Source of the DNA: Megachile rotundata
Taxonomy: Eukaryota; Arthropoda; Insecta; Hymenoptera; Megachilidae
Length of the DNA: 64,000 bases
Direction: 5' to 3'
Assembly: GCF_050947335.1 (NCBI RefSeq)
Contig: NC_134988.1
Span: forward strand, 5,890,001-5,954,000
The position numbers and the translations under genes were made by a program. The notes below the pieces were generated by a model. It had not been told where the DNA came from. It did not search any database and was given only the letters and a program-made list of their open reading frames with translations. Position 1 is the first letter of the stretch, and each line of letters opens with the position of its first letter. Positions 46,125-57,895 of the stretch are shown here, piece after piece.

Positions 46125-46514
46125 ATCGATGTCAACGCATGAGTTGGTGCGTGAAGAGGTTGACGTGAATTACATCCAACAAGACGTTCTGACACCTGGA
46201 AATATCGACGAAAAAGATATTCGTAGTCAGCACACGAGTTAGCGCGAAGAGGCTGACCCAGGTGTTTAGAGGAGCTGTGGCTCCAATTGATCAGAATAGA
46301 AAAATGGACGCCTCACACGTATTTTAGGCGGTATTGACTCGAGTGGTCACACAATTAGACGAAAAACAATGACAGACAGACTTCTCGAGAGTGTGAGATA
46401 GCGCTACTTTAGTTCAGCAGTTGTCATTGTTCTTATTTGTCGAAATGTGGAAGTGTTGCGGTGGGGAGCTTCTTTTACTTTGGATCACGCACCAACTCGT
46501 GGGTTGACATCGTA
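46125..46514. mobile_element. Candidate MITE-like inverted-repeat element
   Basis: The left end ATCGATGTCAACGCATGAGT with TGGTGCGTGA (46125-46154) is the reverse complement of 46485-46514 (TCACGCACCAACTCGTGGGT, TGACATCGTA) at 26 of 30 positions. The interior (about 330 bp) has no coding potential and contains a related internal copy, GTCAGCACACGAGTTAGCGC (46227). Another partial copy lies at 46735. No clear target duplication was seen, so the mobile nature is inference. Confidence 0.5.
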
Positions 46515-47100
46515 AGCATATCAGAGCGTATACAAAATAAGTTAGTCAGCCTTGTCTTTGCATTTCTCTAAGTTCAAAAATCCTACAGAAAGTTTGCAGA
46601 GATAATGTCTCATCAAGGACTAGGTCATCGAGTACCAAGGGTCACAGCTAACCCTTCTAACCTAAGAGGTCTAGTATAAGAATTAAAATCTTCAGAAGTA
46701 GAAATCTTCAGAGTGACTTCTTTTTTGGGTTGATCTCACGCGTCAATTCCTGGGTTGACTACAGTACCCGGCTAAAAAACCGACGTTGATAACACGACAA
46801 TCTGATACATCGAAATGACACTAGTTTAAGAGCCGTTGTATGACAAAACTTTTTAAATTCATGGGTGTCCTTATAAGGCGAATTTCATTCTAACTGATGC
46901 AGACTGCATGTTTCTCTATCGAGGTGCAAATTTGCTGTTGTCGATAACTTAGATTGTACCGGGAATAAACTGTATGGTATACTAATGTCTCATTGAATAC
47001 TAGTTCAAATACCAAGAGTCGTAATCCTCTTCATCTAAGAGCTCCAGTACTAAAATCATCAGAAGTAAAAATTCTTTCAATCCTTTTGCATCCGCCATTT
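46515..47100 (+). repeat. Two-copy diverged duplication
   Basis: ATAATGTCTCATCAAGGACT, TACCAAGGGTCAC and AGAAGTAGAAATCTTCAGAG (46602-46715) correspond to TAATGTCTCATTGAATACTA, TACCAAGAGTCGT and CAGAAGTAAAAATTCTTTC (46984-47080), about 382 bp apart. It directly follows the inverted-repeat element and may belong to the same composite repeat. Confidence 0.55.
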
Positions 47101-47855
47101 TGTTCCCATCAGCGTTTGTTCGGAATTTTATATCCGAAATATATTCGTCAGTGAACAAATCACGTTTCTACCCTGCACGTTTCTCACCCGGGTTTCAACA
47201 AAACGTAGATTGAAAGATCAACCGTTTCTGAAATATAAACATTTCCGTTATTTACGGTGTCCGATATTTGCAAAAGGTATTCCGTGCTAAAAAACACAAA
47301 ATGGCTGTTCCTTTAAAAACTGCGTTCCCGTTCGAATTCCGTTATCATGTGTTCAATTTATCTACGTTAACCCAGGCCGAGAATTTACACAACGAAAGGG
47401 GATTGTGCATTAATCGAGGTCAAAATAAAGCTTCGAGATTTCGAGCTGGGATAATCCATCAGTGCTGTGCGGTACGATTAATCAAAATCATTCGATCCAT
47501 CTTTGCCGTATACTTTTATTCTTATTAATTAATCGGCTCGAACAATGACAAGCCACGTTGGTTCGTTGTTTCAGACAGAAAGGTGGATCAAATACGAGCG
47601 TGAAAGAACGTCGTTGCTTTTGAATACGCTGTCGTGAAAGAGAAGGAAGGACGTAATTTGTCAAACGTTGACGCTAAGCCGCTAACTTTTCTAACGCGTT
47701 TCGTTCAGAACTAACGTTTTCTACTAATCAGCTAATACTAATGTAAAACCAATATTTTACTTGGTATTTTACTGAGAAGTTGCAAGTAAACGCAAGTGCT
47801 TATTTCAAGTTCGAATACGCTTTAAAATATTTCAGGTTTGAATATGTTATAATAC
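47101..47855. other. Unique island, nothing recognised
   Basis: Complex at 47100-47720; the plus-strand frame 47268-47528 has no recognisable similarity. Confidence 0.4.
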
Positions 47856-47859
47856 ATGA

Positions 47860-48215
47860 AAAATTGAAGGACACGTATTTTTCTTATTTGGGGAAAAATA
47901 TATTTAAGGTATGAAACTCCTGAAATGTGAGAGGTAAAAGAATTGAGATATCTTTGAGATCAGTAAAACGATTTTGACGATCTTTTGAAAGTATCTTTTG
48001 ATAGAAGACGAAAATCAACCTAGTTGTAAGGGAAGTCAAAATTGGGGGTTGAAGTACCTTTAAAGTTATGAATTTTTTGCTGCAAAAAATCAGTGATCGA
48101 AATAAAATGTATTAAAACTTCAAGAGCTAATTAAGGAACACGTTTTTCTTTTATATAAATATTTAGGGGTAAACAACCCCTAAATTACAGCACTCGTTTG
48201 GTATTAAACATGAAA
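47860..48215 (+). repeat. Two-copy diverged repeat, ~267 bp apart
   Basis: AATTGAAGGACACGTATTTT followed by an ATATTTAAGG and CTCCTGAAA pattern (47864) resembles AATTAAGGAACACGTTTTTC with ATATTTAGGGG and CCCCTAAATTACAG (48130). Confidence 0.45.
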
Positions 48216-49080
48216 CACCTAGTGAAACTGCTTTTTTTAACTGTACAATCTTTTCAATATATTGGTCTTTTAAATCACTAAATCCAAATGTGAAGATCTT
48301 CAAAATTAAATATGGCGGTCAATAACTCTAAACTTGAATAGTAACTCGACATGCGACTTTCAAAATATAATAAAATCAATTTGATATTTATTTTTAGTTA
48401 TGTGAAGTGTATTAAGCATATCAAACCTACTTATTGTTTATAACAAAATTGTTATAACAAAAATAAAAATTGTTTATAACAAAACATGTATTTAAAGAAT
48501 GAAATTTTGAAAAATCCAGCGACCACATTCATTGCAAGCAAAAAATTACTATACGTGTTCTGATTATGATATTTCCCTATATCTGTTTAATTTTATAACT
48601 ATTAATTAAAACTTGATCGTATTATATTCTGTGTCGTTTTGAATAAGATCATTTTTACCGAATCTCCAAACAAAAGCTTGTAAAATGAACTCTATGCAGA
48701 ATGCGAAAAAGTTAATCGAGTTTTTTCTGGCCTCATCACCCCATTCATTGGGTTCCTCCTTATTAAGGAAGCCAACTGTGGAGCTACCCTATGGAATTCG
48801 ACGAAGAATTCCGAAATTGGGATTACATTGGAAACGATCCACCCCTGGACGAGATTGACAAGTACGGAAAGTAAGTTGGCGAGTGAAAGGAACGAGGAAA
48901 TCGACTGGTGTGACACTTGGCAACTGTTCTGCGGTTATTGGAACTGTATAAACTGTTCACTCCTTCGTCAGGACCAGTGATGTGCTGTGACGCAATTATT
49001 GGATAGTTTTGATGTTGAGCACATGTGAGAAATTGAAGATTTTTTAGTTGGCTAATTTGGAAATTTTTAAGTCATTTAAA
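48216..49080. other. AT-rich then unique sequence
   Basis: 48690-48960 is complex; a minus-strand 74-codon frame there has no recognised family. Nothing else found. Confidence 0.4.
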
Positions 49081-49860
49081 TTTTGAAATTTCAAAAGTTC
49101 TGAAATTTTTAAGTTTTCAAATTTTTAGGTTTTGAAATTTCAAGTTTCAAGTTTCAAGTTTCAAGTTTCAAGTTTCAAGTTTCAAGTTTCAAGTTTCAAG
49201 TTTCAAGTTTCAAGTTTCAAGTTTCAAGTTTCAAGTTTCAAGTTTCAAGTTTCAAGTTTCAGGTTTCTGGTTTCAGGTTTCAGGTTTCAGGTTTCAGGTT
49301 TCAGGTTTCAGGTTTCAGGTTTCAGGTATTAAGTTTTCAAGTTTTCAGGTTTTCAGGTTTTCAGGTTTTCAGGTTTTCAGGTTTTCAAGTTCTCAAATTC
49401 CCAAGTACGAAATTCCCTAATTCTCAAATTCTTCAATCTCTAAATATCTGAATCCCTAAATCCCTTAATTCTCTAATCCTCAAATTCCTAAATTTCCTAA
49501 TTCCAAAATCTCCAAATCCCCAAGTGTCTAAATCCAAAAATTCCCAAATTCCCAAGTTCCCAAATTCCCAAGTTCCCAAATTCTCAAATTTCCAAATTCC
49601 CAAATTCCCAAATTCCCAAATTCCCAAATTCCCAAGTTCCCAAATTCCCAAATTCCCAAATTCCCCAATTCCCAAATTCCCAAATTCCCAAATTCCCAAA
49701 TTCCCCAATTCCCAATTTCCCAAATTCCCAAATTCCCAAATTCCCAAATTCCCAAATTCCCAAATTCCCAAATTCCCAAATTCCCAAATTCCCAAATTCC
49801 CAAATTCCCAAATTCCCAAATTCCCAAATTCTCAAATCCCTATTTCCCACTTTCCCAAAT
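49081..49860. repeat. Staged tandem array: (TTTCAAG)n, (TTTCAGG)n, (TTTTCAGG)n, (AAATTCCC)n
   Basis: Four adjacent pure arrays: heptamer TTTCAAG 49138-49256 (17 copies), heptamer TTTCAGG about 49257-49326 (10 copies, one TTTCTGG), octamer TTTTCAGG about 49333-49390 (7 copies) and, after a diverged bridge (49391-49540), octamer AAATTCCC about 49541-49840 (nearly 40 copies). Long open frames on both strands (for example 49524-50039, with PKFPNSQI octapeptides) are artefacts of the 8-bp unit. Confidence 0.95.
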
Positions 49861-50485
49861 TCCCAACCACCTCTGCAACATACTATTGTATTACCCTCTC
49901 TCTATATCGCCGCACATGCCACCAACACAACTTCCCAAGAAAAAAGTCCGACGAACTAATCACCGGCATGCAACCACGCAAAAATCCTCGGTATCGAATA
50001 ATTTCTGAATTTATAAAAGTGCATCTAAAGCAGCACTAATGAACGGAACGTAACATTAGTTTAATGGCCGTTTTAATAGTAACCACAAATGGAGTTGTAC
50101 AGCCTCCGGTGTATAATGTTCGCATTACCTTCGCACATATTCATGATGAATGAACCACAAGGAAAAATTTATGTTCTTCTTCCGTACGATCTAAAACACC
50201 ACTAACATGCGCATATTGCAACGTTAAAGGCATTGCATGTACAACCAGATACCATAGAAGACGAGGTGAAAATATTGCTCGCACTGATTGAATCTCCTGT
50301 TCGCTGTACAGTTAACATTAAACCTGACGCTTAATGTGAAATTCACGATTTATTTTCATTATTCGTGCACGTCAAGCTTTAGCTACGTAACCACAAGCTC
50401 GAACAAATGATTCATATTGATGAAGATTGTCTGGCAATGTACGTTTACATTCAATTTTTGTTCTATATTCACAGTTTCTATTATC
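49861..50485. other. Unique island, nothing recognised
   Basis: Non-repetitive; no exon supported. Confidence 0.4.
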
Positions 50486-50488
50486 ATT

Positions 50489-51300
50489 CTCTCTGGTTCT
50501 TATTTTAAAAGTTATTGAGACTCGCTGGTAACCATACTGTACGCATGAAGCTTTTGTGAGGCTGTCGTTTTCGGCCTCGTGGGTTATAATTAAATTTTTG
50601 TTGATAGTTTTTGTATTGTATCCTCATTTTCCATTATTATTCTCTTTCTATTGGAATATGGTATGGGTATTAAACGAATAAATAAATACTAAATAATAGA
50701 ATTGAACACTTATAACATTTTAAAAACTTTATATATTTAAATTAAGAAAAACTAAGGAAGAACCATTTAAATAACTTGTTCTATTATATCCGTGTGCAAT
50801 CAGAAAATTCACGAAGGAAACAAGAACGAAAGAGAATATTAGAATTATTTTATTTAACATTTGCGAATCCAAATTGAAGCGAGTGGCATCATATAAATAA
50901 TCGATAATCTAACATTCATAATTATCGACGTCTTATTACCGACATCAGTAGACGTTATCGACTTCTTAATAAATTTATTTTTGCCACTTTAATATGGAAA
51001 TTCAACACATTCTTATTTTAAAAATTAAGACTCGTTTGTAACCATACTGTACGTATGATGCTTTTGTGAAGCTGTCGTTTTGGGCCCCATGGATTATAAT
51101 TAAATTTAGGTTGACAGTTTTTGTTCTGTATTTTCATTTTCTATTACCATTCCCTTTCATTCTTATTTTAAAAATTATTAAGACTCGTTTGTAACCATAC
51201 TGTACGTATGATGCTTTTGTGAGGCTGTCGTTTTGTGTCTCATAAGTTATAATTAAATTTGGGTTAACAGTTTTTGCTCTGTATTTTCATTTTCTGATGC
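50489..51300 (+). repeat. Three-copy ~145-bp repeat
   Basis: Units at about 50489-50640, 51010-51150 and 51160-51300, each with TTCTTATTTTAAAA, GTAACCATACTGTACGTATG, GCTTTTGTGAGGCTGTCGTT, TTATAATTAAATTT and a TTTTGTTCTGTATTTTCATT end. Copies 2 and 3 are adjacent and nearly identical; copy 1 is about 520 bp upstream. The intervening 50641-51009 is AT-rich and unassigned. Confidence 0.85.
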
Positions 51301-52740
51301 ATAAAACATTAAATTAGAACATTAAATTTAGTACATAAAAGTATTAATTTCTATAATAACATTAATTTGTATCAATTTTGCTGAGGAACAGTTTTGCAGG
51401 ATTTTTTAACGCGTAATGAGAAAAATAAATTTAAGCAATCACAGACGAAATCGATCCGTTTTCGTACACGAACAGAGTGAAACCAATCGTAAAAGCATCA
51501 TAGGATTATTCACGAGCGAATTTATTGCACAGACGATTGCTCGTAACAATGCTTGGCGACGTACCGCCATGAAATTCCCGAAATGTCATCATTTCACACT
51601 GTGTGAACATAAGGAAGAAAACAAAACGATACGACTGCGTTTCATCGACGCTATTAACAGCATTTACATCTTCGCAAGACTCCTCTGTTTTATTTTTATT
51701 TACTCCGGCTTCGTATAAGCGATACTTTAGTCAAATTTTTATTGGAAATGGAAAGCTGACAAAATCATTTTTAAAATTATTTTAAAATAGTAATTTAAGA
51801 TAATTTAAAAAATTGGTGAATTATGGTTAATTTACTGCTTCAATCTTAAATTATAAATCTTACTAAAACAGTAAATTATTTAAATTATCAGATCATGTTC
51901 ATAATATAAATAATTAGTATAGATAACATTAATAATTACTAGATAGTTATTTAAGTAATTATACTACTTAATTATATTAAGTAATTAATACTTAAAATAT
52001 TATCAAGTCACATTCATCTAACTAAACAATGAAAAATAATTCACGTCATAAATGTGATATGAACAAATGAACAAATGTGAATCAAGAAATTTTTATTCCA
52101 ATAAAGAAAACATCGAATCGACCCAGTAAAATTCCATAATAAATATTTGAAAGCGTAGTCTTACACATATGCCCTCAACCTCCTAAAACTCCGAACCGTT
52201 TTTGTCGCTGTTAAATGCATTATTCGGTGGTTGAGAAAAGAACGCGTGTCCGCCACGGTTTCAATAAGCTCACGAGAATCGAGAACACGTAGGATCGTAT
52301 GTGTGTCGGTAAAACCGGTGACTGTGCTTGCAGCGTCCCTGAAATATTAAACGATCGAGTGCAAGCTGCAGTATGCACTCGTGCATCGCTGTGTATATTG
52401 CGAGTGCATCGTGGACGCATGCATGCGCTGTGTGCGTCAAGCTGAGTACACCGATTTACTATTTTACTGGACCACCATGTACCAGCATATTAGCTCGGCT
52501 CTGATGACCCTGCTTGTATAATTAGCAAGATGCTGCAGAGGTTAAACGTACACAGGATAAATATTATAATTAGCGGACTCCATGAGACGCGATACATTCA
52601 CCTGATTATTCTTCCTACATGTTATCGGCCTCTCTGATCATTTGATTTATGGCGAGCGGAAAGAAAATGATATGGCGATTGATCGTATGCAAAATGTTAT
52701 TGCGATCGCGGTTTAATTAATAACTTTGATTGCGTTCATT
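51301..52740. other. Unique and AT-rich sequence, no gene recognised
   Basis: 51400-51720 is complex with a 100-codon plus-strand frame of unknown nature. 51780-52160 is very AT-rich. 52200-52700 is complex with repeated GTGCATCG / GCATGCATGC words. None is supported as a gene. Confidence 0.4.
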
Positions 52741-53004
52741 ATCTTCTGCTACCTTTAGAATGACAATGCGTTGATAATTCGATGTGAGAAATACGTTGTT
52801 CGTGTATTGATTAATTTGAAAAATGTATTGCTTCGTATGAAAGATTATGTACTGATCAATATGGAAGATAATATATTGCTTCATATGTAGGATGATGTAT
52901 TGATCGATGCGAAAAATAATGATGTACTGCGATACAAGAGGATTAGAATATTTTGCAGTTAGTTTGAATTATATAGGTTAGTAAATGTAAGGTTAGGTTA
53001 TGTA
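52741..53004. repeat. AATATATTGMTTGATATGAAG-like diverged repeats
   Basis: Recurring GATGTATTGATCGATGCGAA and ATAATATATTGCTTCATATG words, about 30 bp apart. The same kind of sequence resumes at 53360-53410 and 53540-53760. Confidence 0.6.
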
Positions 53005-53315
53005 CTTTATAGGTTATGTTGTAGGTTAGGTTAGGTTATATTGAAAATTATAGACATAGTAACATTGTAGATTAGGTGAGGTTATATTGTAAATTATAGA
53101 CATAGTGACACTGTAGATTGTGTTAAGTTATATTGAAAATTATAAACATCGATGCATTGTAGATTAGATTAGGTTATATTGTAAATTATAGACATAGTGA
53201 CACTGTAGATTGGGTTAGGTTATATTGAAAATTATAAACATCGATGCATTGTAGATTAGTTTAGGTTATATTGAAAATTATAGACATAACTACATTGTAC
53301 ATAATATCATGTTTA
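53005..53315. repeat. 46-bp minisatellite with alternating unit types
   Basis: About 6.5 units of GTAGATTAGGTTAGGTTATA plus TTGAAAATTATA. Two variants alternate, one ending GACATAGTGACACT and one ending AACATCGATGCATT, giving a 92-bp higher-order unit. A short TTAGGTTAGGTT run lies at the left edge (about 53025). Confidence 0.85.
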
Positions 53316-54060
53316 TATTGTAGTTTGAGGTTATTTTTATAATGATTTTTTGATTAATATGAAATATTATATATTAGTTGATTAATTCATAAGACAACGA
53401 TGTTCTTAAAGAGGGTTCAGATATCTTATTATAAGTTTGAACTACATGGATAACAAAACAGTAGGTTAGGTTGTGTACTTTATAGGTCAGTTTATGTAAT
53501 GTACATCGTGTTACAGCTACATTATAAATTTGGTCACGTTTGTAATAATATATTGATTAATATCAAAGATGATATATTGACAATTTTGAAAAATAATATG
53601 CTTATTGATATGAAGATTAACATATTGGTTGACACGAAAAATAAAATACATTAATTAATTTGTAAAATAATATATTGCTTGATATGAAGAATAATAATAC
53701 TGACTTACATGAAGAATAATATATTTATAAAAACTAAAATATATTCAAAGAGGTCAGAATATTTTATGAATTATCAGATAGTAAGTTAAGTTATATATTA
53801 CGTGGTTAAGTTATGTGGATTAACTTATAGTTATATTCTAGGTTAGGTTATGTTTACGTTGCATACTATATTACAGACTATCTCATGTTTTTTATTATAG
53901 GTTATGTCTTGTTTACATTCTACATTGGATTATGTTTTATAATTACAATTTATGTTACATTTTCTAAGTGAAGTTAACGATGAACGATTTTAAAAATGCA
54001 TAAACTTGTAGTTTGTATATTTAAATTCTATAGCAATCAAATTCCCAAATTCTAAACCTA
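53316..54060. repeat. AT-rich diverged repeats (ATATTGATTGATATGAAGA; GGTTAGGTTATGT)
   Basis: 53540-53760 continues the ~30-bp words seen before 53005; 53780-53960 has GGTTAGGTTATGTTTAC and TAGGTTATGTCTTGTTTAC words. Low sequence complexity, no coding content. Confidence 0.6.
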
Positions 54061-55760
54061 AAATCAACAGTATAAATCACACACTGGTGTCCTTGAGGCC
54101 ATCAGCAAGCACTTGATCTTTACCCCATCTTCACCCAGCTAATCTGTACAAAATGGCACTCGTTAGAGTATCAAGCATTATTAAGATCCATCGAAAGTGT
54201 AGTAGGTTTCGAATATACGCGTTAGATGAACAACTCGTTCTCGCTGTAGCCATGAACGATTGGTCGATCGCGCGTCGTTAATTCCTCAATTATCCGTTGG
54301 CCAAATCGAATCCTCATTTATTAATTAACGCCGCGATAGGTGCATCGGCGTACGCCGAAACCTGGCTAGCCTCGAGTAACGACAGGTATTTTCCAACGAA
54401 ATTGGGCTGACGTGCCGTATAGAGTGCGCGTTGGGAATCGGGAGTCACTCGATTCGACCACCGACGAACGATTTCCCTGTAATGCTGACTGCGTGTAATA
54501 CAATGGTGGTACGGCATCGCCATGGGACACCATCCCGGCAATGCTCACCATTATGCGTGAGTACGGGAACCGCATAAACGAGTTACATCGTTATCGAACG
54601 AGCCAATTGTAATATTTACCGGACACGGACTGTTACAGGACACAGGACTAATAGACTGGCGGGCTGTAATCCGATTGTCACGATAAATAGCTGATCGGTT
54701 AAAGGAACAGCCATGACGGTTATAATAAAAATGGCTGGTCAGAATGAAAAACACTTTATGATGCATTAAATGTAACTTCAAATCTATTAACATATCTAAA
54801 TTATTATAAATCAAATTCTAACGTATATTCTGTAGGTTAACGTACCTCACAATATAGCTCTAACATAACCTGTACCTAACCTCTAATATAAGTAACAGTA
54901 TAATAACATAGCTTATTTTATGACATAACCTAGTCAACATTTGGTAGAATGTGTTTGCTAACGACCCAAGTTTCTATAGAAAGTTCTGAAACCGTGATAA
55001 GTGTTTTAAAAAAGCAAGGAAGTAAAGTTTTACGCGCTCGTGCCCGTTACAGTCAGGTTATGTAGCCTTTTGTCAACGTAGCAAAGTGACGTGCAAGGTT
55101 AGAGTGGATGTCGGAACCATAAAAAAATGAGGACATAATTCTTCAACGACAGTTGCAACGTTTGTACCCGGCTGTGTACGACAAGGGGCTAATGCCAAGA
55201 ATCTAAAAGCGAAGGTTAAAGACCATTCCACTTAAGGGACCTAAGACAATGTCTCAAGCTAGGAAAATGGCGGTAACATCGTCTTCCACGAAGTGCTTTC
55301 TTGCCTCGCGCGAAACCTTTACAACAGACACGCAGAAACGAATGCGATGCCGTGGCTGGCGAAGCAATTTGAAATGCGTTGCGCTTTACTTAGCACTTAA
55401 GACACCGCCTTTTACCGGTCCAATTTCCACAGCTACACGAATTGCCGGCCGTTTCAATCTTTCTTTCGAACATTTACAGAGTGCGTGCACGCCACGGGCC
55501 CGCTCGTCTTCTTTACGATAACATGAACGCGTGCCATCTCGCGCGAATCTATTTACACGCGTACTTTGTTTTCATTGCTCTGCACAAGACCACTCCATTA
55601 AACCGACGGCTGCTCAACGCGTTCGCTGCCATCATGCTCTTGATGCGTACTTTGCTTGCTTTTTCGAAAAGGAAATCGCGTGTTATTTCATTAAACGTTA
55701 GCTTAATAATAAGAATAAGGAATAATAATACAATTTCATCGCAAAACTCATGAACATAAT
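54061..55760. other. Unique region, no gene recognised
   Basis: Contains a lone CTTGAGGCCATCAGCAAGC (54092) resembling the ~185-bp family core. 54170-54720 and 55000-55740 are complex and GC-richer. Several open frames (54314-54575, 55249-55753) lack recognisable similarity. Confidence 0.4.
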
Positions 55761-55764
55761 TTCC

Positions 55765-56310
55765 GCTACGGATATTTGTAAATTAAGCAACATAAAATTT
55801 ATGCGATCACTTGCGTCAAATTTCAAGTTTTAAATTGATGTCTCACAAGTGCCACTTTGAAGTATTTTTATGTTCTAGAGTTATATTAAACATTGCTGCT
55901 TAATTGATTACTTTTTGATCTGCGAGCTGACGGACACTCAGCTTTGAGGCCGGCAGTCTACCACTTTGTGTCAAAAAATTTGATAATCCGATTACATGGT
56001 CTTTTTTGTTATGCTTCAAGCTTTACATTGATATATCATACATGTCATTTTGCAGTACGTTTGTGCCACACAGCTGTGTCAAACGTTTGAAATCTAATAC
56101 ATCATTTTTTGTTCGTAGTTGACATCGCACTGAGACAGGCGGTTACATATTTTTTATTGCGAATTTTGTTAAAGCGTTCACATAGTCTTTTTTGTGGAAC
56201 GTTAACCTTGAAATGGACGTATTATAAATACTACTTTGCAATACTTTCATACTGAGGAAACGGCATCAAATTCATACACGTATCAGAAAATTCATGCATA
56301 CTTTAAAAGC
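55765..56310 (+). repeat. ~185-bp dispersed tandem repeat, locus 6 (plus)
   Basis: Three monomers with AAGTTTTAAATTGATGTCTC at 55825, AAGCTTTACATTGATATATC at 56018 and AACCTTGAAATGGACGTATT at 56204 (193 and 186 bp apart); TTTGAGGCCGGCAGTC at about 55943. Confidence 0.85.
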
Positions 56311-57895
56311 TTATCAAAGACGACGAAATAACATTTACTTTATGAAGCAAATACCAAAACTCGTCAAAACTAATAAATATTCATACATTAATAGCTGAAA
56401 ATGTGAAATATCAGTTATATAAAAAATAAAGTACAGTAAATAAAAAGCAAGTAAAAAATAAAAATTTTTGATGTTAACTATCCTCTCTCGTGCAGGAGAG
56501 TATAAAAAATTTAATTTGCAAGGAATGAAACAGTCCCTAAATTCAAAGCGAGTGTCTCGTCGATGCATAATTTGCATGCAACGAGTACAACCACTTTTCT
56601 ATGTTCCTCGAACGAGAGCTTTTCGCGTAGCCGCTTTTTTATCTGGGATATCTTTGAAGCCCTTCACGCACGAAGCACGCAAGACTAAATTCGAATGGCA
56701 TTATTCGACGTGGACAACGTTAACGAGACATTTAATTGTGAGGCCGTTAGCGAATGCGGCTGACAGGCCGAGCGTTTAGCTCTTTCGCGAGCTTCTCAAA
56801 CGGAAAAGTGATGACCCGCGTGGGGGCCACGCGAAACACACGCGGGTCGTTAAAAGTGTAATAAATGACGGTGACACGGTGTGCAACGACAACGTGTGCC
56901 ATATTGCGCTTCCAAACCCGCGGTACCTGCTCCCAGCAATAAATATCGTTGCTGGGTTCCCGTTGAAATTGCTGTCCCGTGGAATTCTTTTGCCTGGACA
57001 AACGGGAGCTCGGTCCAAGAAATATTTCAGTCGAAGATTAAAGAAAATTAAAATATGAACGACTAAGTCTCCGCAGAAAGCTTTATTCAACTTTTACTTA
57101 CAAACGTATTTACTTTCAATCCAACACGAAATTAGAAAAAGAAATACTATGAAACATGTTCGGTCCCAGGTTAACAGCTGACCGGGCAATATCGCGTTTG
57201 AAACGCGTAATATTACCCGGGCGGATCCGAACGCAATAACCGGAGTATAAAACAGTATTCTTCTTCCGTTTAAAGTTCTAAACCGTTCACACCTAAGGTT
57301 CGATTTATTATTTATTACCGCAGAGCTTCTTGCGGAAAGAAAATAACTCCATAAAATGGTGCAGCAAGAGGGAAGGCGAATTACTCGGTGGTAAATCGCG
57401 ATATTGACACTCGTAGGGAGTTTCTCGTTCTTACGTCGGTGGATAAATTCTCGTCGACGTTTTATCTGATCCAAGAATGGCGGTGGTAACGCGTGGTGGT
57501 AGTGACGGCATTGCAGCTCGTGTGTCTCAACCCCCATAGCGCTCGTCGGAGTTCCACGGTCGTCGTGCAGCCAAGCGGCGAGGGATTTACTTGTATTTTA
57601 TTCAGCCACTTTATTCCGGGAGTTGTCACAGTTTTACATTTCCATCGGCTGCAGACAGCACCTGGCGCATCGCAGGCTATTTCTATATACACCACGCAAC
57701 GTTTCACCATGATACGGATATCTCATCAGCAACTCTCTCGACTCCCCCTTTTCCTCCAAGCATTTGCTAATCGTTTTATGGTTTCGACGAAGATTTCGTG
57801 TAAGAGAAAATTGATTTTGAAACTATTCTCGTACGAAGGCTGCTACGTATCGAGTGAAGAATTTCGGAGCGGTAAAACTGTGTCGTGAATTATAG
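56311..57895. other. Unique island, no gene recognised
   Basis: AT-rich to 56460, then complex and GC-richer to 57890. Overlapping open frames on both strands reach 147 codons (minus, 57094-57537) but none shows a recognised domain or supporting splice sites. Confidence 0.4.

Noticed and set aside
49433..50039. Long open frames on both strands (up to 171 codons) over the AAATTCCC array
   Set aside because: Same repeat artefact; several frames on both strands are open at once.
57094..57888. 147-codon minus and 131-codon plus overlapping frames
   Set aside because: Overlapping open frames in GC-richer DNA with no recognised domain; expected by chance there.
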